NCBI RefSeq assembly: GCF_007341385.1
Contig: NZ_VJYD01000002.1
Coordinates: 186,001-250,000 of the forward strand
DNA: 64,000 bases
DNA from: Flavobacterium daemonense
GTDB lineage: Bacteria > Bacteroidota > Bacteroidia > Flavobacteriales > Flavobacteriaceae
Direction of reading: 5' to 3'
Shown one piece after another: positions 34,089 to 42,739 of the stretch. Below the pieces are notes generated by a model. That model was not told the DNA's origin, ran no database searches, and was given only the letters and a program-made list of their open reading frames with translations. Each line of letters begins with the position of its first letter. The first letter of the stretch is position 1. The position numbers were made by a program, and so were the translations under genes.

Positions 34089-35687
34089 ATGAACTTAAAA
34101 AATGAAGATAACATTGCCTTTACTGGCGATACTGGAGACTTTGAATTGCTCCAAAACGATTACAAGCTGTCTGAATCAGCACTGCGTTTCCCTAACGTAA
34201 ATTCTATTCTAATACCAAAGAAAGCCGAGTACAATCTGCGAAAATACGTTTCTAAAGCCATGCTTAGAAAAGTAGACTTCGATTTTGATATAGCCGTTGA
34301 AAAATGTCTGGTGTTCTTATCCAACCTAGCCAGTACCTATTACACCGATTCCAAATGGAAACCGCTTAGTTCGGTTTTATTGCATGAGCAATCCCGAAAT
34401 GCGGACAGTACCTTTATATATACCAAGATAATCGAAGTGCTTACTGCTGGAACGAGTAATGGAGCGTTTATTGAAGTTGATGGAAGCTATCAGGCTGGCG
34501 TGCAGTCCAAAAAGTTCCGATTTACCGAGATTTACCTAAAAGCGGGTCTGGTAGAATACATTATCAAAAATACCGAGATTATCCGTACCCGAAACAAGAT
34601 GTATTATAAGCAGTTATATGAGGCTTTTCAGAATCCAATCTGCTCCAACCTCATTGCAACGTATCCAAAGATTAATTTGCCAACTAGCGAAGAACTGCTA
34701 GTTATTGGCAAGCAATTGGTCAAAGACGGTCGATGTACCAAAAAAGGCAAAATCCTGACCATGCGCAACAAGCATGTAAATGAATATTGGATAGATGCTG
34801 ATAAGAGGAGCTTTGTTGAGGATAATATCAAACTCTTTGAGTTCCTGACTTCTCGTGGCTTTATGATTCCCAGCGCAGGCGATATGTACAGCGGTGGCCG
34901 TGTTGTTGATAGCTTCACGCTGATGCCTGCTTGGATACGTGAGCAGATTACCATTGACGGCAAAAAGCTTGTAGAATGCGATTACAGTGCACTCCATCCC
35001 AATATTGCCATCAAGCTCTATAATGGTTCTTTGTCTTACCTCACACACGGAATAGTGGCGGAACAAAGCGGTATTGACCTGAAAAAAGTTAAGATTGAAC
35101 ATTTGAGCTTTTTCAATATGAAGTGGGATGACATGAGAAAATCTTCATTATTTAACTACTATTCAACTAATGAACCTGATATGCTAGCGAGAATCTATAA
35201 GGACAAAAACGAGCACGGTCACAAGATTACCTCTCAGAAGATGTTTGGGATTGAAGTAGGTATCATGAGCGCAGTTATTATGGATTTGAACGCTAAAGGT
35301 GTTTACGTGCTTTACGTGTATGATGCTTTGCTTTGTGAGGAAAAAGATAGTGGGCTCATAGCTGAAACCATGAATCGAATCATTCTGGAGCACGGAGTAA
35401 AAACCACCGCAAAGCTGAATATCAATAACGAAGACAATCCAATCTTAGAAACCAATCTTACTAATAAAGAGGAAATAATCGTAGTTGATGCAAGTAAATT
35501 AAATCATGGTATAAGTGTTAAAAATCAGATTTTAGAGCGAATCAAAAATGGGGAAGAACTGATTTTTGTTGATGCTGTTATTGAATTTGGCAGAAACGAT
35601 ACGATACTGGATAAGGTTGTAAAAATCTGTGATAAGCAGAATCCAGAAGCCTGTTATGTATCTGAAAGTTTTATTATGAGTGCATGA
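34089..35687 (+). CDS. Compact family-A DNA polymerase-like (palm) protein
   Basis: The 532-residue protein carries, in order, a motif-A-like LVECDYSALHPNI (D298-Y-S), a possible motif B at 350-358 (R-K-x3-F-N-Y-Y) and a motif-C-like YVYDALLCEE (D412). The start of this block (GRVVDSFTLMPAWIREQI) resembles the segment before motif A in Pol I. The A-to-C distance is about 114 residues, much shorter than in Pol I, and there is no visible exonuclease. The N-terminal 260 residues are unassigned. I infer a replication polymerase of the element; a non-polymerase palm fold is possible. It follows an AT-rich tract and leader RNA. Confidence 0.5.
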   Translation: MNLKNEDNIAFTGDTGDFELLQNDYKLSESALRFPNVNSILIPKKAEYNLRKYVSKAMLRKVDFDFDIAVEKCLVFLSNLASTYYTDSKWKPLSSVLLHEQSRNADSTFIYTKIIEVLTAGTSNGAFIEVDGSYQAGVQSKKFRFTEIYLKAGLVEYIIKNTEIIRTRNKMYYKQLYEAFQNPICSNLIATYPKINLPTSEELLVIGKQLVKDGRCTKKGKILTMRNKHVNEYWIDADKRSFVEDNIKLFEFLTSRGFMIPSAGDMYSGGRVVDSFTLMPAWIREQITIDGKKLVECDYSALHPNIAIKLYNGSLSYLTHGIVAEQSGIDLKKVKIEHLSFFNMKWDDMRKSSLFNYYSTNEPDMLARIYKDKNEHGHKITSQKMFGIEVGIMSAVIMDLNAKGVYVLYVYDALLCEEKDSGLIAETMNRIILEHGVKTTAKLNINNEDNPILETNLTNKEEIIVVDASKLNHGISVKNQILERIKNGEELIFVDAVIEFGRNDTILDKVVKICDKQNPEACYVSESFIMSA

Positions 35688-35705
35688 GAGTATCCTGCAT
35701 TAATG

Positions 35706-35930
35706 TTACATATTGAGTTCGGAAAGTAATTCTGACATTTTAATATCTAATGCATTACAGATTTTTAAAAAGATATTAATGGAGAAATTCTGTTTCCCTT
35801 TTAAAATTCTTCTGATACTTGTTTCGTCTATATCACATGCAGAGGCAAACTCTAAATTAGTTTTGAATTTAGCTTTTGCTCTTACATTTATATTCTGACC
35901 CAACTTTATTAAAAATTCTTCTGGCATCAT
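35706..35930 (-). CDS. XRE-family helix-turn-helix repressor
   Basis: The 74-residue protein is a single HTH domain: FKTNLEFASACDIDETSIRRILKGKQNFSINIFLKICNALDIKMSELL. That matches the Cro/CI fold, with recognition helix around DETSIRRIL. It is convergent with the polymerase-like gene (18 bases between stops). A perfect inverted repeat 30 bases upstream of its start is a likely operator, so it probably controls itself and the divergent lipoprotein. Confidence 0.88.
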   Translation of the reverse strand: MMPEEFLIKLGQNINVRAKAKFKTNLEFASACDIDETSIRRILKGKQNFSINIFLKICNALDIKMSELLSELNM

Positions 35931-35959
35931 TCAAAATTCGAATAATGCAATTTTAAATC

Positions 35960-36000
35960 ATCGGCATATTTGCCGATTTAGATGTTTAGTATTAAGTTTG
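35960..36000 (+). promoter_or_regulatory. Promoter of the lipoprotein gene with overlapping operator
   Basis: The promoter is TTTG (35969-35972), 20 bases, TAAGTTTG (35993-36000). The -33 box lies inside a perfect inverted repeat ATCGGCA (35960-35966) / TGCCGAT (35971-35977). Repressor binding would cover the -33 box. The XRE gene starts 30 bases to the left. Confidence 0.65.
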
Positions 36001-36032
36001 TCTCAATTTAAATCAACCTAAAATTTATTATT

Positions 36033-36497
36033 ATGAAAAAAAATCTATTTTTTCTTCTGTTACTAACTATTGTACTAACAAGTTGCAACACAACTAGCAT
36101 TGAATCTAAAGAAGAGGTTCAAGAGTTTATTATTGGTAAATGGCATGATGAAACAACTGAAAGCGGTGGTGTTATTACATATTATCGATTTGAAATAACA
36201 GCGCAAGAAATAAAATGTTGGAAACAAATTGCTTTTCTTGACGGTACAGGAACGGGACTCAAAGGAGATGATAAGTGGGAAGAACAAACTCCAGTTGCTT
36301 TATCAATCGGAAGTGTTCAAACGCAACCTGAGAGTAGTAGTTCTTATGAAAAAAAATATAGAACATTGGGGGATTGCAGTTACGGAACTTATACCTTTGA
36401 GCACAATTCAAAGTTTGGTAACTCATTGATTTTTAAGGATAATAATTCGATTAATAGTGATACTGAGTGCGTTTTAGAAAAGGGCTGGGAATATTGA
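36033..36497 (+). CDS. Lipoprotein, lipocalin-like
   Basis: The 154-residue product has a lipoprotein signal (MKKNLFFLLLLTIVLTSCNTT) with the lipobox cysteine near residue 18. The mature part has the start EFIIGKWHDETTESGGVITYYRFE, a pattern seen in small beta-barrel lipocalin-like proteins, and conserved C at SYGTYTFEHNSKFGN neighbourhood is not evident. Its promoter overlaps the putative XRE operator. Cargo function within the element is unknown; surface exclusion or a secreted effector are guesses only. Confidence 0.75.
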   Translation: MKKNLFFLLLLTIVLTSCNTTSIESKEEVQEFIIGKWHDETTESGGVITYYRFEITAQEIKCWKQIAFLDGTGTGLKGDDKWEEQTPVALSIGSVQTQPESSSSYEKKYRTLGDCSYGTYTFEHNSKFGNSLIFKDNNSINSDTECVLEKGWEY

Positions 36498-36540
36498 TAA
36501 TTCAAAAAATATTAAAATCTAATAATTAATAAATATCAAA

Positions 36541-36563
36541 AGCCATTTCGTAATGAAGTGGCT
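36541..36563 (+). terminator. Terminator after the lipoprotein gene
   Basis: AGCCATTTC (36541-36549) pairs with GAAGTGGCT (36555-36563), then seven T. The remainder of 36564-36750 has no gene apart from the promoter at 36645. Confidence 0.85.
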
Positions 36564-36644
36564 TTTTTTATTGATTATATATAGAATATAAAGTCGAAAT
36601 TTTCATACACCGCGCGAAAATTTATATTTTTAACACGATTAATT

Positions 36645-36652
36645 TATATTTG
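36645..36652 (+). promoter_or_regulatory. Promoter -7 box TATATTTG for the nuclease-helicase
   Basis: The box matches TAnnTTTG, about 98 bases upstream of the start of the helicase gene, implying a leader of about 90 nt. Confidence 0.5.
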
Positions 36653-36750
36653 TTATGATTAGAAAAAGTATATTCTTAGCTATCTAAATACATTAATAAC
36701 AACTTGATTTTTAAAACTTAAAACTTCCAATTTAACAAGAGCTGAAAAAC

Positions 36751-39700
36751 ATGAAAATATACACGGAAAGATTGTCTCACATAATTAAAGGTAAAAATCA
36801 TTGGTCTGACTTAAAAAATGAATTATCTAAATATAACATTGATAATAGAGATGAGAAACTAAAAGATACTTCAGCGGGAAAAATTTTTGAAGTTTTTTCA
36901 AAATACTTCTTTTTAAGTGCGCCAGAATTTGACGGACATTATACAAATGTCTGGCTATATAATGAAATACCATTGCAGATAAAAGAAACGTTAGATTTAG
37001 GAACTGTTGAATATGGCATAGACTTATTACTAAAAACCATTGACAATAAATATATTGCCGTACAATGTAAATTCAAGAATGATGAAACCAGCAAATTAAA
37101 TTGGTCTGCAGATAAAATTGCCAATTTATTTGCATACTGTCCAAAAGCCGATGGTTATATATTATTTTCAAACTGTGCATCATTAGATACTGTTTCATCA
37201 TCTAGAACAAATAATTTTACCTTTTACAACATTGGCCATTTGCTTGAAATCGAAAAAAGCACATTTGAAAACATTTCGATTAAATTACAGAATGGTCAAC
37301 CCAAAGAAAGGGAATATTTTTCTCCGAAACCACATCAACAAAGAGCTATTAACGAATGCGTACAGTGGTTTACGGAAGGAGAAGAATCAAGAGGGCAATT
37401 AATATTGCCTTGTGGCGCAGGTAAAACACTCACTTCCTTATGGATTAAAGAAGAACTGAAAAGCAAAAAGACACTTGTTTTGGTTCCTTCTCTGGCTTTA
37501 TTAAGACAAATAAAAAATGATTGGGGAAGGCAAAGAAAAACAAATTATGAATATTTATGTGTTTGCTCAGAAACGGATATTGATGGAGATAATCAAGATT
37601 CAATTCTAACTCATACCTATGAAATTGGAGGAAATGTAACAACAAATTCCAAATATGTAAATCTTTTTTTGCATGATAATTTAGAAGAAAAAGTAATTTT
37701 TTCTACATACCAATCATTACCTGTTATTGTTGAAGCGCTTAAAACTACAGAAATCATATTTGATTTTGTTTTTTGTGACGAAGCACACAAAACAGCTGGA
37801 ATAAGCAAGGGAGTCTTCGGCATAATTCATGATAACACTAAAATACCTGCTAAGAAACGACTATATGCAACCGCAACCCCGAGAATAGTAAAAGAATCAT
37901 TAAAAAAGAAATTAGGAGATGATTTGAAATATACTCACGACATGAATGACCCTCAAACTTTTGGAGAAGAATTCTTCCGCATGTCTTTCAAGGATGCAAT
38001 TGATGAAAACATACTTGTTGATTATAAAATTATTGCAATCGGTGTAAATGATAAACAATTATCTGATTACTTAAAAGAAAAAAGATATGTTGACACCAAC
38101 ATTTCAATAGATGAAGTTGCAAACAACTACGCACTTGATTTTGTAATGTCAAAATACTCCGCTTATCATGCTTTAACTTTTCATTCAAGAGTAAATTTAG
38201 CTAAAGCCTTTTCATCTCGACATTCAAAACTTTTTGAAAATACAAATTCCTTTTCAGTAGACGGAACTCAAGCTACAAGTATAAGAAATCAAATTTTGCA
38301 TGAATTTAAGTCTTCAAATAAAGCAATAATTTCAAATGCTAGGTGTCTAACTGAGGGCGTAGATGTTCCAACTATTGACTTGGTATATTTTTCCGACCCT
38401 AAAAATTCAAAAGTAGACATAATACAAGCAGTAGGAAGGGCATTACGAAAAAAAGAAGGAAAGAAACAAGGCTATATTGTTGTACCTGTTTATCATACAA
38501 ATCATGGGGAGGTGGAAAATTCAATTAGTGAAGGTTCCTTTAGAAATTTATTACAAGTAATTCGTTCACTTTGCGAGCAAGATGAACGTCTTCAAGATGA
38601 AATAAACACTATCGCTTTTGGTAAGGGTAAAAAAATATCAAAAAAAATAGACATTCTTACTTCTTTTGATGAAGAAATTGAAACTTTAAATCTTATTGGA
38701 TTTGAAGAAAATCTAAAAAATTCTTTATTTGACCAAATAATTTATAAGACTTCAAACAATTGGGACATTTGGTTTTTAGAATTAAAAAACTATTTGGCTT
38801 TAAATAATGATTATCCTTCTAAACATCAAAACGCTAATTTATACGCATGGGTAGCACAACAACGTAATAGAAAAAACAATAGAACCCTAAAACTCGAAGA
38901 GATTAAAAAATTAAATTCAATAAATTTTGCTTGGGATATAATCAAATGGAAATGGGATAAAATGTTTGAACAATTCAAGCTTTATTCTGAAATTAACACA
39001 TTCGCTCCTTACAAGGATTTCGATAATCCTGATTTAGTAAATTGGTATAAGCTTCAAATTATATATTCCAATGATAAAAAAAATATAACGAATGAACAAA
39101 TACTAAAATTCCAAAGTATAAATTCCAAATTTTTATGTTCAGGAAGTAGAAAAAAATGGATTCCTTTATATGAGGATTTGGTTGCATGGCGAAATATAAA
39201 TCCAGACAAATGGCCTCAATATCAAAGAGACGACAAAAATTCAAATGAGAATAAATTAAATGTCTTTTGTGCAACACTTAGAAGAAAATTTAAAGAAAAT
39301 GATTTAGAAAATTATTGGTATGATAAAATTTCTTCTCTAGGATTTAACTTTGAAGGTTATACAGATAATTGGAATACCTATTTTGATAGATACGAAAAAT
39401 TAGTTCTTGAAAAAAATTCAATATCAATTAATGATATAGGAGAAAATGCATATGCATGGATAAATCTTCAATTAAAAAAAGACAAATTAGGGACTCTTGA
39501 TAAGTTCCAATCAGAAAAATTAAATAGCTTTTATAAATTTTTTGAAACTTGGGAACAAACTTTTGAAAAACTAAAAAATTGGCAAATAGAGAGTGGAAAA
39601 TCACCAACAAAAAATAACCACAAACAGTTTAACAGTTGGCTTAATTCTCAAAGGACTAGATACGCAAATGGCAACTTATCAGAACAACAAATTGAAAATC

Positions 39701-40395
39701 TTATTTCGATTGGATATGACTTAGACGCTAAAGGTAAAGAAAACAATGAAAAAAAATGGAAAGAAAAGTTAAATCAGTATTCTAATTTTATTAAAGAAAA
39801 TAAACGAGAGCCAAGTTATGGAAGTGGTGGTCTAGAAAAAACTCTGTATTTATGGTGTTCTGCACAACGAGCGGTGAAAGCTGGAAACGCAAAAAATAGA
39901 ATTCCATTATCCAAAGAAAGAGAAATTGCATTAAATAATATAAATTTTAACTGGGTTGGTGATGGTAGTATCGGAAAATCTTGGGAGGAAAGTTTTGACG
40001 AATTTAAAAAATATGTTGATGAAGAAGGAAGAGTAAATCTATCATCAACAATTGAAGGAGCAAAAAATCCTTTGTCAAAATGGTGGGCAAATCAAAAATC
40101 TGCTTATAAAGCAAATAAATTATCTGAAGAAAAAATTAAGGCATTTTATGAAATTGGACTTAAAGGAAAGCTAAACAGCTACAATGATAGAGATGGTTTT
40201 CAAAAATGGTCAAAAAATATTAAGGAAATAGCTATTTTTTATGAAATAAACAAGAGATACCCAAAAGCAGGAAAAAAAGATGCCTCCGAATCAAAATTAT
40301 ATCAGTCTTTAGCAAGAACAACGAGAGCTTTTAAAAATAATGAGCTATCTCAAAGACAAATTGATTTCTTACAAGAACTAAATATTAAACTTTAA
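36751..40395 (+). CDS. Nuclease-DEAH helicase with about eight helicase-associated repeats
   Basis: The 1214-residue protein begins with an Mrr-like nuclease domain: E47, D91 and Q105-C-K107 match the E...D...QxK pattern. The SF2 helicase follows: Walker A PCGAGKT (220-226), DEAH 343-346, ATATPR, and motif VI QAVGRALRKKEG. From about residue 655 to the end lie about eight units of 55-65 residues, each W...F..L..Y...N...P......LY.W...QR......L....I..L..I.F.W, the helicase-associated (HA) domain. The likely role is ATP-driven recognition and cutting of foreign DNA, with the HA array reading DNA. It is in the middle of the element under its own promoter. Confidence 0.85.
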   Translation: MKIYTERLSHIIKGKNHWSDLKNELSKYNIDNRDEKLKDTSAGKIFEVFSKYFFLSAPEFDGHYTNVWLYNEIPLQIKETLDLGTVEYGIDLLLKTIDNKYIAVQCKFKNDETSKLNWSADKIANLFAYCPKADGYILFSNCASLDTVSSSRTNNFTFYNIGHLLEIEKSTFENISIKLQNGQPKEREYFSPKPHQQRAINECVQWFTEGEESRGQLILPCGAGKTLTSLWIKEELKSKKTLVLVPSLALLRQIKNDWGRQRKTNYEYLCVCSETDIDGDNQDSILTHTYEIGGNVTTNSKYVNLFLHDNLEEKVIFSTYQSLPVIVEALKTTEIIFDFVFCDEAHKTAGISKGVFGIIHDNTKIPAKKRLYATATPRIVKESLKKKLGDDLKYTHDMNDPQTFGEEFFRMSFKDAIDENILVDYKIIAIGVNDKQLSDYLKEKRYVDTNISIDEVANNYALDFVMSKYSAYHALTFHSRVNLAKAFSSRHSKLFENTNSFSVDGTQATSIRNQILHEFKSSNKAIISNARCLTEGVDVPTIDLVYFSDPKNSKVDIIQAVGRALRKKEGKKQGYIVVPVYHTNHGEVENSISEGSFRNLLQVIRSLCEQDERLQDEINTIAFGKGKKISKKIDILTSFDEEIETLNLIGFEENLKNSLFDQIIYKTSNNWDIWFLELKNYLALNNDYPSKHQNANLYAWVAQQRNRKNNRTLKLEEIKKLNSINFAWDIIKWKWDKMFEQFKLYSEINTFAPYKDFDNPDLVNWYKLQIIYSNDKKNITNEQILKFQSINSKFLCSGSRKKWIPLYEDLVAWRNINPDKWPQYQRDDKNSNENKLNVFCATLRRKFKENDLENYWYDKISSLGFNFEGYTDNWNTYFDRYEKLVLEKNSISINDIGENAYAWINLQLKKDKLGTLDKFQSEKLNSFYKFFETWEQTFEKLKNWQIESGKSPTKNNHKQFNSWLNSQRTRYANGNLSEQQIENLISIGYDLDAKGKENNEKKWKEKLNQYSNFIKENKREPSYGSGGLEKTLYLWCSAQRAVKAGNAKNRIPLSKEREIALNNINFNWVGDGSIGKSWEESFDEFKKYVDEEGRVNLSSTIEGAKNPLSKWWANQKSAYKANKLSEEKIKAFYEIGLKGKLNSYNDRDGFQKWSKNIKEIAIFYEINKRYPKAGKKDASESKLYQSLARTTRAFKNNELSQRQIDFLQELNIKL

Positions 40396-40470
40396 AAAAT
40401 TCATGTAATTATTTAAAAAGGTTAATATACAATAATAACATTTTTTTAACCTTGGATATCTAACGAAAAA

Positions 40471-40487
40471 CCACTATTTAGTAGTGG
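40471..40487 (+). terminator. Terminator of the nuclease-helicase gene
   Basis: CCACTA (40471-40476) pairs with TAGTGG (40482-40487), followed by a seven-T run. It lies 76 bases after the stop. Confidence 0.85.
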
Positions 40488-40607
40488 TTTTTTTATTTAC
40501 ACAAGAGGTTGTTAATAAGTGATATAATATGTTAATAATAATATTGTAATAAAATTTAATGAATTTGCGCAGAGAAAATTTTATTCTTAAATTTGCTTAA
40601 ATAAAAA

Positions 40608-40630
40608 AGCATCCGACGGGAAAGGATGCT
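40608..40630 (+). terminator. Hairpin AGCATCC / GGATGCT
   Basis: AGCATCC (40608-40614) pairs with GGATGCT (40624-40630) with a 9-base loop. It precedes the 225-residue gene and is not followed by a long T run, so it may be a leader hairpin. Confidence 0.5.
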
Positions 40631-40643
40631 CTTTGTATAGTTC

Positions 40644-40664
40644 TTTGAAATGGGTGATTTCAAA
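40644..40664. promoter_or_regulatory. Operator-like inverted repeat, copy 1
   Basis: TTTGAAAT (40644-40651) and ATTTCAAA (40657-40664) flank GGGTG. It overlaps the first possible start codon (40650) of the 225-residue gene. A near-identical inverted copy lies at 41338-41354, upstream of the XRE-ImmA gene. Confidence 0.6.
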
Positions 40665-41327
40665 TATTTTTCAATAATGTTTGACAAAATTAATAAATAT
40701 TCATTAGATGCGCAAGGCGTAGGCAATGATTTGTATGTTAAATTTATTCAAGTTGCATACAATACGGTAAATGACGGAGTAAGAAATTCCGTCAAGATAT
40801 TCAATAATGACCCTGGTCAGTTTGAATACAGGTCAGCAAAAGCTGTCTGGATGAACTCTAATATCAAGAAATTATTCAATAATAGTTTAATTCTTGATAA
40901 CTTCTTAACAAAAAAAATCAACCGACTTAAGTCTCATGGTGTTGATTACTACGTATTAGATGGAAAAGCTTTGATTTGTTTTAAAAAAATGGATAATAAA
41001 AGCAAGATTAGCGGATTCTATTCTAAAAGATTTAAGGACATGATGAACGGTAATGCAATACATTACTCCACTAATATGCTCCAAAATCTTTCTGAAATGG
41101 GAATAAACAAACCATTACCAATTTATTATATAGGTTACATCTTAGACAGAACGGGAAATCTTGTCGATATACGATTAGTCCATTATAACGATGGCATTGT
41201 AGCTTATGAGGTTAGTTTGGTTGAAGTATTTAGACCAAATTTATTTAGTATTAATACAAATGACACAACTGACGAAATAAAAGTTGTATCAAAAAAAAGA
41301 AAAGGCAACCAACAAACTGGTAGCTAG
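40650..41327 (+). CDS. Hypothetical protein, 225 residues
   Basis: The protein contains QVAYNTVNDGVRNSVKIFNNDPGQFEYRSAKAVWMNSNIKKLFNN and LDNFLTKKINRLKSHGVDYYVLDGKALICFKK, a mixed alpha/beta fold, soluble, with a lysine-rich C-terminus (KKRKGNQQTGS). A start at ATG 40677 (216 residues) is possible and would leave the operator-like repeat fully upstream. It sits directly before the XRE-ImmA operon under what seems to be a shared operator. No family recognised; it may be a target or a sensor for the regulator-protease. Confidence 0.7.
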   Translation: MGDFKYFSIMFDKINKYSLDAQGVGNDLYVKFIQVAYNTVNDGVRNSVKIFNNDPGQFEYRSAKAVWMNSNIKKLFNNSLILDNFLTKKINRLKSHGVDYYVLDGKALICFKKMDNKSKISGFYSKRFKDMMNGNAIHYSTNMLQNLSEMGINKPLPIYYIGYILDRTGNLVDIRLVHYNDGIVAYEVSLVEVFRPNLFSINTNDTTDEIKVVSKKRKGNQQTGS

Positions 41328-41337
41328 TTGATAATCG

Positions 41338-41354
41338 AAATCCCCATTTCAAAG
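41338..41354. promoter_or_regulatory. Operator-like inverted repeat, copy 2 (inverted)
   Basis: GAAATCCCCATTTCAAA is the reverse complement of copy 1 except for one base lost in the centre. It is 25 bases before the XRE-ImmA start. Confidence 0.6.
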
Positions 41355-41379
41355 TTATATTAACTTAAAACGAATACCT

Positions 41380-42447
41380 ATGGCAAGTATACTTAAAAAT
41401 GATACCTTAAAATTAGCTAGGAATTATTTTGGAATGAACCAAAAAGAATTTGCTGAAAAACTAAACGTCTCACAAGCACTGATTAGTAATTTAGAAAAAA
41501 GTTTAAAGCCATTAACAGACGATATTATTGAAAAATTAAAGGATGAGTTTAGTGAAAACTTTTTTTCACAAGTTATGAGTACTCCAAATTTAAAAGTACA
41601 TTATCGTGCGAGTGCGACCGTAGCAAAAAAGTACACAGATTTATTTGAAGCAAGATTATTAATAATTTCAAATAAAATAGAACAATTACTCGAATATGTA
41701 GAAATTCCTGAAAATAAGATTCCACAAATGAACTTGGAAGACTTTCGGCTCGATGCAGAATATCTTGCAAATGAAGTTCGTGACTATTTCGAATTAGGAA
41801 GAAAACCAATAGAAGATTTAGTCAAACTTCTGGAAAAAAATGGAGTTATCGTTTATTTTTTTGATTATGATTTCATTTCTGCACAAAATAAAAATTTCGA
41901 TGGAGTAAGTTTCTATGTCAAAGGTGTACCAGTCATTTTAATTAATGATAAGATTCAAAATGCAAGAAAAATCTTCACAATTTCTCATGAGTTAGGACAT
42001 TTAATAATGCATAATCACAATGATTTTTTTATCTCAAATGAAAGAGATATGGAAAAAGAAGCTAATAAATTTGCTTCCGAGTTTCTTGCTCCTAAAAATG
42101 CATTAAGAGGTGAATTCACAAGATTAACAAGTGAAAAACTTTTTGAACTAAAAGCATATTGGAAAATATCGGTTGGTGCATTATTATACAAAGCAAAAGA
42201 AACTACTTTAACTCAAGACCAATACAGAAGATGGGTAACCTATTTTGCTCCTTATAGAAAAAGTGAACCTCATGATGTTAATATAAATAAACCAATCCTC
42301 TTAAAAAAAATGTTCCAAGTATGTCAAGAAGATATCGGGAGTGAAAAAGAATTTTTAAACGAATTTGGTCTTTCCAAAAAGATTTTCGAAGATGTTTATT
42401 CAACATTAATTGATAAGGAAAGAACTAAAATGAAAATAATACTTTAA
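41380..42447 (+). CDS. XRE-ImmA/IrrE regulator-protease
   Basis: The 355-residue protein has an HTH at residues 1-60 (NYFGMNQKEFAEKLNVSQALISNLEKSLKPL) and an ImmA/IrrE metallopeptidase domain with HELGH at 203-207 in KIFTISHELGHLIMHN. Members of this fusion class regulate and can cleave repressor proteins of mobile elements or respond to DNA damage. The gene begins a cluster in which the 80-residue gene starts 21 bases later. It is a plausible controller of the RT/SLATT module. Two near-identical operators flank the preceding gene. Confidence 0.9.
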   Translation: MASILKNDTLKLARNYFGMNQKEFAEKLNVSQALISNLEKSLKPLTDDIIEKLKDEFSENFFSQVMSTPNLKVHYRASATVAKKYTDLFEARLLIISNKIEQLLEYVEIPENKIPQMNLEDFRLDAEYLANEVRDYFELGRKPIEDLVKLLEKNGVIVYFFDYDFISAQNKNFDGVSFYVKGVPVILINDKIQNARKIFTISHELGHLIMHNHNDFFISNERDMEKEANKFASEFLAPKNALRGEFTRLTSEKLFELKAYWKISVGALLYKAKETTLTQDQYRRWVTYFAPYRKSEPHDVNINKPILLKKMFQVCQEDIGSEKEFLNEFGLSKKIFEDVYSTLIDKERTKMKIIL

Positions 42448-42468
42448 ACAATTAAAAAACAGAAAATC

Positions 42469-42711
42469 ATGAACAATAAACAAACATCAAAGTCAATTGC
42501 TTCATTAGCATCAGAAGTTTTAAGAAACCCAAATTCATCAACCATCCAAAAGACTTTAGCAGGTTCAGCCTTATCTCAAGTTAACAAAGGAAATCAAACT
42601 GGTTCTGAAATGGAGAGTATTGCATCTAAAGTTTTAGGAAGCACAAAATACAATGAGGACACAAAGAGTCTTGCTGGGTCTATTGTTTCGCAATCAGATA
42701 AGAAAAGATAA
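42469..42711 (+). CDS. 80-residue repeat protein
   Basis: The protein is made of two copies of a 28-30 residue unit: SIASLASEVLRNPNSSTIQKTLAGSALSQ and SIASKVLGSTKYNEDTKSLAGSIVSQ. The units share SIAS-x-VL and LAGS-x-(L/V)SQ. I recall similar single-unit microproteins near other bacterial conflict genes but cannot name a family. It has no membrane segment and is Ser/Gln/Asn rich. It begins 21 bases after the XRE-ImmA stop and ends 28 bases before the SLATT-like start, so they form one operon. Confidence 0.75.
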   Translation: MNNKQTSKSIASLASEVLRNPNSSTIQKTLAGSALSQVNKGNQTGSEMESIASKVLGSTKYNEDTKSLAGSIVSQSDKKR

Positions 42712-42739
42712 ATTATATCTTAAAAATGAGATAAGTAAT

